Part shown: piece by piece, positions 59,589-64,000 of the stretch
Layout: the number at the start of each line of letters is the position of its first letter
Numbering within the stretch: the first letter of the stretch is position 1
Origin: JAFGHJ01 sp964525555
GTDB taxonomy: Bacteria; Hydrothermota; UBA3072
Reading direction: 5' to 3'
DNA length: 64,000 nucleotides
NCBI GenBank assembly: GCA_964525555.1
Contig: CAZGHN010000006.1
Coordinates: forward strand, 62,001 to 126,000
The notes under the pieces: model-generated
What the model saw: only the letters and a program-made list of their open reading frames with translations
Database searches by the model: none
Told to the model about the DNA's origin: nothing
Translations under genes and position numbers: made by a program

Positions 59589-60542
59589 TTATTCCCAATA
59601 ATAGTTGGGTCCGGCAAGGTCGGTTTTCGGATTAAACACCCGGGTGTTATCTGTTGGTGAAAGCAAAGATTGTAATGTATTATCTTCGGTAAACATTATA
59701 TAAATGTTATCTTCTTTAGGGTCGAAATCTTTGAAGTTCGCGTAAAAAGCTTTTTCATCTTCTCTGCTCATGAAAAGTACGCATCCTGCACTTTTTTCAC
59801 CAAAGTGAAATAAACATAAAGTTTTATAATTTTTACCCGAGGCTGATTGAGTCACTGTTAATGAAATTTTAGTCCCTATTTCATTTGGCCACAAGTCTTT
59901 TCCACCACGATCAGAAGCGTCAAGATTAGCTATATAAAGTGGAACTCCCTTGTTGGTTTTTGTAAATGTATTACTTTCCTTAAACACACCAGCATATTTA
60001 ACATTTGATGGCACAGATAAATATGGCTTGCCATTTTCTGCTGATGTATTTGCTTGACTATTTACCCTAAATTGAGAATTTAAGATAAATTTGTCATCCG
60101 CTGTCAGCCTTAGATTATCACAGTAACCTCCCGAATACCCAACATAATTCCTTACTACATTAATATTATAATCGGTTAAGCCACCAAGGTCAATTCGATT
60201 AATCGGATCATTTGTCGCGTACACATAAGGATTTAGACTTTGTGGGCCGGTTAAAAATAAATCTTGAGGCATAAGCGTATGCGGATCAGGGGTTATAAAT
60301 CTCCCGGTATTACTGCTATAATACCTTGCTCCAAAGTAATTGAATCCAGACTTATCTTTTTCCTTTCCGGTGAAATCCCTATTGTCTTCAAGTGTTCCTG
60401 AAGTGCTTAAATTTATACCAAAACTCTCATATGACTTCTCCTTCACAATATCATCCTCATCTGTAATCATAATGGGGGAACCCAGTCTGTCAAGATGATA
60501 GAAATACAATTTCCCATCCTTTTCTTTGGCAAGGAGGCGGTT
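59589..60542 (-). CDS. Orphan RHS C-terminal tip, no proper start
   Basis: The open stretch begins at 60542, directly after an in-frame TAA, with NRLLAKEKDG; only a TTG (60507-60509) could start it. It holds the conserved RHS core end (FYHLDRLGSPIMITDEDD, DFTGKEKDKSGFNYFGARYY, GRFITPDPHTL, LNPYVYATNDPINRIDLGG) and then a unique 190-residue tip. The tip contains LFHFGEKSAGCVLF, which recalls the His/Ser-x-Gly-Cys site of L,D-transpeptidase-like enzymes. The core is nearly identical to the second RHS gene at 61667. This is the classic form of a displaced, silent toxin tip; no immunity gene is recognised. Confidence 0.8.
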   Translation of the reverse strand, partial: NRLLAKEKDGKLYFYHLDRLGSPIMITDEDDIVKEKSYESFGINLSTSGTLEDNRDFTGKEKDKSGFNYFGARYYSSNTGRFITPDPHTLMPQDLFLTGPQSLNPYVYATNDPINRIDLGGLTDYNINVVRNYVGYSGGYCDNLRLTADDKFILNSQFRVNSQANTSAENGKPYLSVPSNVKYAGVFKESNTFTKTNKGVPLYIANLDASDRGGKDLWPNEIGTKISLTVTQSASGKNYKTLCLFHFGEKSAGCVLFMSREDEKAFYANFKDFDPKEDNIYIMFTEDNTLQSLLSPTDNTRVFNPKTDLAGPNYYWE

Positions 60543-60559
60543 TTAAAAGAATTTAATAT

Positions 60560-61585
60560 TTATTTTTTAAGGTTAACCAGAAAAACTTTGTCCTTTGAAT
60601 CTTTATCACGCATTAAAAAAACTATCTTCAAACCATCAGGAGACCATTTAGCTGCATGGTTTTTCCTGTATTCTTCTTTGAACCCAAATATTTTCACTGA
60701 TTTTCCGGTCTCTAAAGAATATATAAAGACTCCTTCGATAGTTGAATATACCAATTTTTTATCATCCGGAGAAAATGCGCCTGGTGCGAAACCTGGTAGG
60801 TATCGAAAATTATCATCGTTAAAACTAAATAACTTAATATATTTTAAAGTATTAACATTGTAAATCCAATATTCATAAACCGAATTCTCATTTTCAGAAG
60901 GCCGATAACTAGCATAAAATAAGAACATATTTCCGTCCGAGGACCATACTGGATCCGGATAAGCGGATTTTAAGTCTGTAAGACCGGGAATAACTACTTT
61001 TTTGAATTTCTGCTCTTCCAGATTAAAAAACCACATTCTTTCATCGTAATTTGGTTCTCCCGTCAATGAATCCCTTGGATTACATAAGTCTATAACAATA
61101 AAAAGATCGGTCCGAGTTCCAAAATTTATAGCGCTATTATCGCTGGCATACCTTTGGAATCCCTCAGGGAGACTAACGCTTTTCTTCTCTCCTGACGGAT
61201 ATTTTATTCTAAGTGTATCTTTATATATCCTGACCACGTATTCCCTGCAGGGACTTACAGCCCAATCATATCCAAACTTCTTAATCGTGTCTACATCAAA
61301 GACTTCTTTTATATTCTCCTTGTTCTTACAATTATCATAGTATAATCTTATAAACTCCATTTCATTAATGCGTAAAGAATCTTTAGTTTCCAGGTCAAGA
61401 AGATAATATTCGTTATAAGGTTTATATATGGTTTTACCAGAACCTCTATATAGGATTTTATTGGATTCAGTCCACTCATATAGGTATTCTATCTTGTCCG
61501 CTTCAAATATTGCCTGAGCTTTGTAATAGTCAGAGCTACACATACTTATGGTTAGACAGATTAAATTAAGATTAAATAGAAACAT
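60560..61585 (-). CDS. Exported TolB-like beta-propeller protein
   Basis: The start is set at 61585, where GGAGGAG lies 6 bases before the ATG; the frame extends 8 codons further without such a site. The product is 341 residues with signal peptide (FLFNLNLICLTISMCSS). Blades of the PD40/TolB type: PDPVWSSDGNMFLFYASY, PGAFSPDDKKLVYSTI, AAKWSPDGLKIVFLM. The gene separates the two RHS tips and may have been carried between them. It could be a receptor, a chaperone or an immunity-related protein; no evidence decides. Confidence 0.75.
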   Translation of the reverse strand: MFLFNLNLICLTISMCSSDYYKAQAIFEADKIEYLYEWTESNKILYRGSGKTIYKPYNEYYLLDLETKDSLRINEMEFIRLYYDNCKNKENIKEVFDVDTIKKFGYDWAVSPCREYVVRIYKDTLRIKYPSGEKKSVSLPEGFQRYASDNSAINFGTRTDLFIVIDLCNPRDSLTGEPNYDERMWFFNLEEQKFKKVVIPGLTDLKSAYPDPVWSSDGNMFLFYASYRPSENENSVYEYWIYNVNTLKYIKLFSFNDDNFRYLPGFAPGAFSPDDKKLVYSTIEGVFIYSLETGKSVKIFGFKEEYRKNHAAKWSPDGLKIVFLMRDKDSKDKVFLVNLKK

Positions 61586-61666
61586 CTTGTTTCTCCTCCA
61601 ATTTTTCATTTTTTTATATTAAAGATAATACATTTCTATACTTATTCATACTTACCTTAACTCATT

Positions 61667-63175
61667 TCACAATGGAGAAATATAAGGTTCAGGCTCGAAA
61701 GACTCAAAAATCGCTTGCGGTGGATCTTTCATTACTTCGCAATCCTCAGGCGTCTCTTCTGAATCATTCTTTTCGAGTTCATCAATTTGACCTGTTAAAT
61801 CTTTCATATCATCATTTGATAACCTTATACACCCATTGGTAGCCCTCAGTTCTTCTGTAGCCTCGGAGAGTTTTCCTCCATGGATTCTAAATAAATCACG
61901 ATTAGACTTCTTTGCTTCGCCTGATTTTGGGTCAAGAAGTATTTTTCCGTTAGGACCAAAAGAGCTTAATTTTTTCCCTGTCAATTTCGATGTACTTTGT
62001 CTTCCTGTTATGTCGTAAGTTCCGTAAGGGGTATCTCCATTTTCAGCCATCCTGTCTCTATGATTTCCTCTCCCTAAGGCATCCCAGCTTTTAACAACAA
62101 TTCCCTGTCTATTGCGTAAGTATAACCTACCAGTCGTACTACGGTCGTCAGAAAAAGCAACATCTATAGACCATAAACCATTCGGGTCTACACGCGTAAG
62201 TGGCGCATTTAAACAATACACATAAGGATTCAGTTCCTGTGGGTTAGCTAACTTCAATCCTCCAGGCATCAATGTATGCGGATCGGGGGTCAGGAATCTT
62301 CCGATACTACTACTATAATACCTCGCACCAAAGTAATTGAATCCAGACTTATCTTTTTCTTTACCGGTGAAATCCCGATTGTCTTCGTTAACACCCGTAC
62401 TACTAAGGGCAGTACCGAAACTCTCATAAGATTTTTCCTTCACAATATCATCCTCATCTGTAATCATAATGGGGGAACCCAGTCTGTCAAGATGATAATA
62501 ATAGATGTGTCCGTCTTCATCTTTGGCAAGGAGACGGTTTCCCGCATAGAAATACTTCTTCGGAGGAGTTCGCTCTGAACCCGATTCGCATCGGGCGTTA
62601 TCCACCCATAATTTTCCGCCGCCTAACATTCTTGCTATATGAAACTTAAAATTAGCCGCGCCTGAAGGGATATCTCCAGGATTTATCGTTACTGAAATCT
62701 TCATCCAGTTATTTGTGCCTGTTATTATAGCCGATGATTTCCCTCCGAAACTCTGGGACCAATCCGCACTCCAGAAATCGACCATTACTTTCACTCCTCC
62801 CGATAGATTTTGAGTCTTTACCCAGACGGAAGCGGTAAAGGGTTTTTTTACCTCTGATAATGAATTATGCTGTATCATGAGTTCCGTTGTGCCCATAGAT
62901 TGAAAGAATGGGGAGTATAGGCAATATTTACCTTCCTGGGATTGCTGGGAGGTCACAGACCAATTAAAATCACCTTCCCATTGTCCCCAGCCCGTCTTAT
63001 CTCCTGTTTCAAATCCGGGATTTTCAAGAATATTAGGTGAATCATCATCTTCTAAGATGAGGTTGCCCGCGTTATCATGGAAATAATTAATTATTTCAGT
63101 ATTCGAAGTAGGACAGTCGGTGATCTCCTGACGAATTCTCGGATATCCTTTATAGGAATATTTATAATTACACAA
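61667..63175 (-). CDS. 5'-truncated RHS protein with L,D-transpeptidase (YkuD) tip
   Basis: 502 residues from a TTG; an in-frame stop lies just upstream (63188-63190), so the long N-terminal part of a normal RHS protein is missing. Order: a last YD-like repeat (EIINYFHDNAGNL), an inserted carbohydrate-binding-like domain (NPGFETGDKTGWGQW ... LWVDNARCESGS, about 50-200), the RHS core (about 210-315, ending LNPYVYCLNAPLTRVDPNGLW), and a YkuD tip: GDTPYGTYDITG, RIHGG, ATNGCIRLSNDDM with catalytic His and Cys. As a toxin such a domain would attack or remodel peptidoglycan. The core is shared with the 59589 tip. Confidence 0.83.
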   Translation of the reverse strand: MCNYKYSYKGYPRIRQEITDCPTSNTEIINYFHDNAGNLILEDDDSPNILENPGFETGDKTGWGQWEGDFNWSVTSQQSQEGKYCLYSPFFQSMGTTELMIQHNSLSEVKKPFTASVWVKTQNLSGGVKVMVDFWSADWSQSFGGKSSAIITGTNNWMKISVTINPGDIPSGAANFKFHIARMLGGGKLWVDNARCESGSERTPPKKYFYAGNRLLAKDEDGHIYYYHLDRLGSPIMITDEDDIVKEKSYESFGTALSSTGVNEDNRDFTGKEKDKSGFNYFGARYYSSSIGRFLTPDPHTLMPGGLKLANPQELNPYVYCLNAPLTRVDPNGLWSIDVAFSDDRSTTGRLYLRNRQGIVVKSWDALGRGNHRDRMAENGDTPYGTYDITGRQSTSKLTGKKLSSFGPNGKILLDPKSGEAKKSNRDLFRIHGGKLSEATEELRATNGCIRLSNDDMKDLTGQIDELEKNDSEETPEDCEVMKDPPQAIFESFEPEPYISPL

Positions 63176-63209
63176 ATATGTCCCGGACTAAAATGTGTAG
63201 TTAAGTGAT

Positions 63210-63530
63210 CTACTCGATTTCTATCTCAATCCCGCCTATTTTTCGGGAAAGGAAATTGTAGAAAAGTCCTCCTAATAATCCAAATAAAAATCCACCAGTA
63301 CCATACATAATTGGAAATAAAATGAAGCTTACTCTTCTATATATCCAGGATAGTATTGTCCCAGACAGCATAGGAGAATATCTTCCATATTCTGTTCCTA
63401 TATATATGCCTATTATTACGCCTGGAATAAGATAAAGAAAAGCGCAAATCTTCGCTACTGAAAGTACTCCTACTTTTTTTATCTCTACTACCTTTTTACC
63501 CTGTAATTCTTCTTCTTGTAAAGCTATCAT
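63210..63530 (-). CDS. Small membrane protein of unknown function
   Basis: 106 residues. A basic N-terminus (EEELQGKKVVEIKKVGVLSVAKI) followed by two hydrophobic segments (about 28-48 and 70-95, the latter glycine-rich: GTGGFLFGLLGGLFYNFL). The layout with VGVLSVAKI before the first span is seen in small DUF3566-like membrane proteins, but I am not certain. It stands directly upstream of the RHS tip, where an immunity gene would more often be downstream. Confidence 0.6.
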   Translation of the reverse strand: MIALQEEELQGKKVVEIKKVGVLSVAKICAFLYLIPGVIIGIYIGTEYGRYSPMLSGTILSWIYRRVSFILFPIMYGTGGFLFGLLGGLFYNFLSRKIGGIEIEIE

Positions 63531-63546
63531 TATTTATTATCCCCTG

Positions 63547-64000
63547 TTATTTTTGAGGATACCAGGAGATTTCTCCGCAAGAATAAGCGTGAATCCCTAT
63601 AATTTTTCTCTTATTTGTCCCGTTGTTATTCATAACCCAGATTTCAGTATATTTATCATCCTCTATCTCTTCTACAATATATGCGATAAATTTATCATCA
63701 GGTGATACCATGGGAGAATACTCATATATATCTGGCGAATTTGTCAGGTTCTTTTGGTTTTTACCATCACTATCCATCACAAAAATTTCACTTGGGAAAT
63801 CTTTGGTTTCCCTTTTTATACTCCAGTCTATACATCTGCTAAAATAGATTTTCTTGCCGTCATTAGACCAACAAGGATCAAAATCAGGAAGATTATTATT
63901 TGTCAGTCTTTTATATTTTCCGTTCTCTATATTTATTACAAAGATCTCTGAGATAGAAGATTCAAAGGCAGTTCTACTTAGAGAGTCCGGAAGGGTGTAA
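63547..64000 (-). CDS. TolB-like beta-propeller protein, 5' end beyond window
   Basis: The frame is open from the right edge to the stop at 63547 (at least 150 residues). PD40/TolB blades: SEIFVINIENGKYKRLTNNN, DFDPCWSNDGKKIYFSRC, SEIFVMDSDGKNQKNLTNSP, YSPMVSPDDKFIAYIV, TEIWVMNNNGTNKRKIIG. Typically periplasmic or secreted; the signal peptide lies outside the window. Two further genes of this kind occur in the window (11976 and 60560), but these blades are closest to TolB proper. Confidence 0.8.
   Translation of the reverse strand, partial: YTLPDSLSRTAFESSISEIFVINIENGKYKRLTNNNLPDFDPCWSNDGKKIYFSRCIDWSIKRETKDFPSEIFVMDSDGKNQKNLTNSPDIYEYSPMVSPDDKFIAYIVEEIEDDKYTEIWVMNNNGTNKRKIIGIHAYSCGEISWYPQK

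Overview
This window is a low-G+C bacterial chromosome segment. Three secreted proteins end in a Por-secretion/FlgD-like C-terminal domain, one fibre protein carries the NVGIGTTSP repeats and C-terminal block common in Bacteroidetes, and the thiazole synthase is of the archaeal Thi4 type. Together with MglA/MglB and a four-subunit pyruvate:ferredoxin oxidoreductase, this suggests an anaerobe of an FCB-related candidate phylum (for example WOR-3/Stahlbacteria, Cloacimonadota or a neighbour). That placement is an inference; no rRNA gene is present.

Layout. 1-10.8 kb: a repeat-rich secreted protein cut by the left edge, small membrane and lipoproteins, smc, a clan GH-A-like glycosidase and a fibre-like protein. 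10.8-19.3 kb: an accessory region with four direct copies of a hairpin-plus-promoter repeat, ending in a three-gene operon: a membrane protein, a metallo-beta-lactamase-fold hydrolase and an E2-E1-JAB triple fusion. I consider that operon the most interesting system here. 19.3-25 kb: thi4, thiE, porGDAB and mglBA. 25-31 kb, minus strand: purB followed by four genes that look like a pathway for glucosylglycerate-type compatible solutes. 31-35.4 kb: an envelope TPR protein, purM, a YbbR-like protein and tsaD. 35.4-42 kb: two accessory genes each bracketed by direct intergenic repeats, plus thiL, hup, an FmdB-type zinc ribbon and an alpha/beta hydrolase. 42-54.9 kb: a long plus-strand housekeeping series (lolC-lolD-mcsA-mcsB-clpC-parA-parB, then an M23 peptidase, bactofilin, rph, rluD and topA). 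55-64 kb, minus strand: a secreted subtilase, a HEAT/discoidin-like protein, two truncated RHS C-terminal tips with L,D-transpeptidase-like motifs, and beta-propeller genes, one cut by the right edge.

Regulation visible in the sequence. Most recognisable promoters are TTGACA/TTGACT, a spacer of 16 (sometimes 17) bases, then a TATAAT-like box. Several genes without a Shine-Dalgarno sequence (smc, the 11976 gene, lolC, the 31292 gene) have the -10 box placed so that transcription should begin at or within a few bases of the start codon. Intergenic DNA is full of short patterned repeats (TTCAAAATTC-like, ACACAGAG-like) and of small triloop hairpins whose stems vary in sequence but remain paired. 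thiL has no standard start codon and carries a terminator-like hairpin inside its reading frame.

Limits. All calls are from reading the sequence and memory of protein families; no search or alignment was run.
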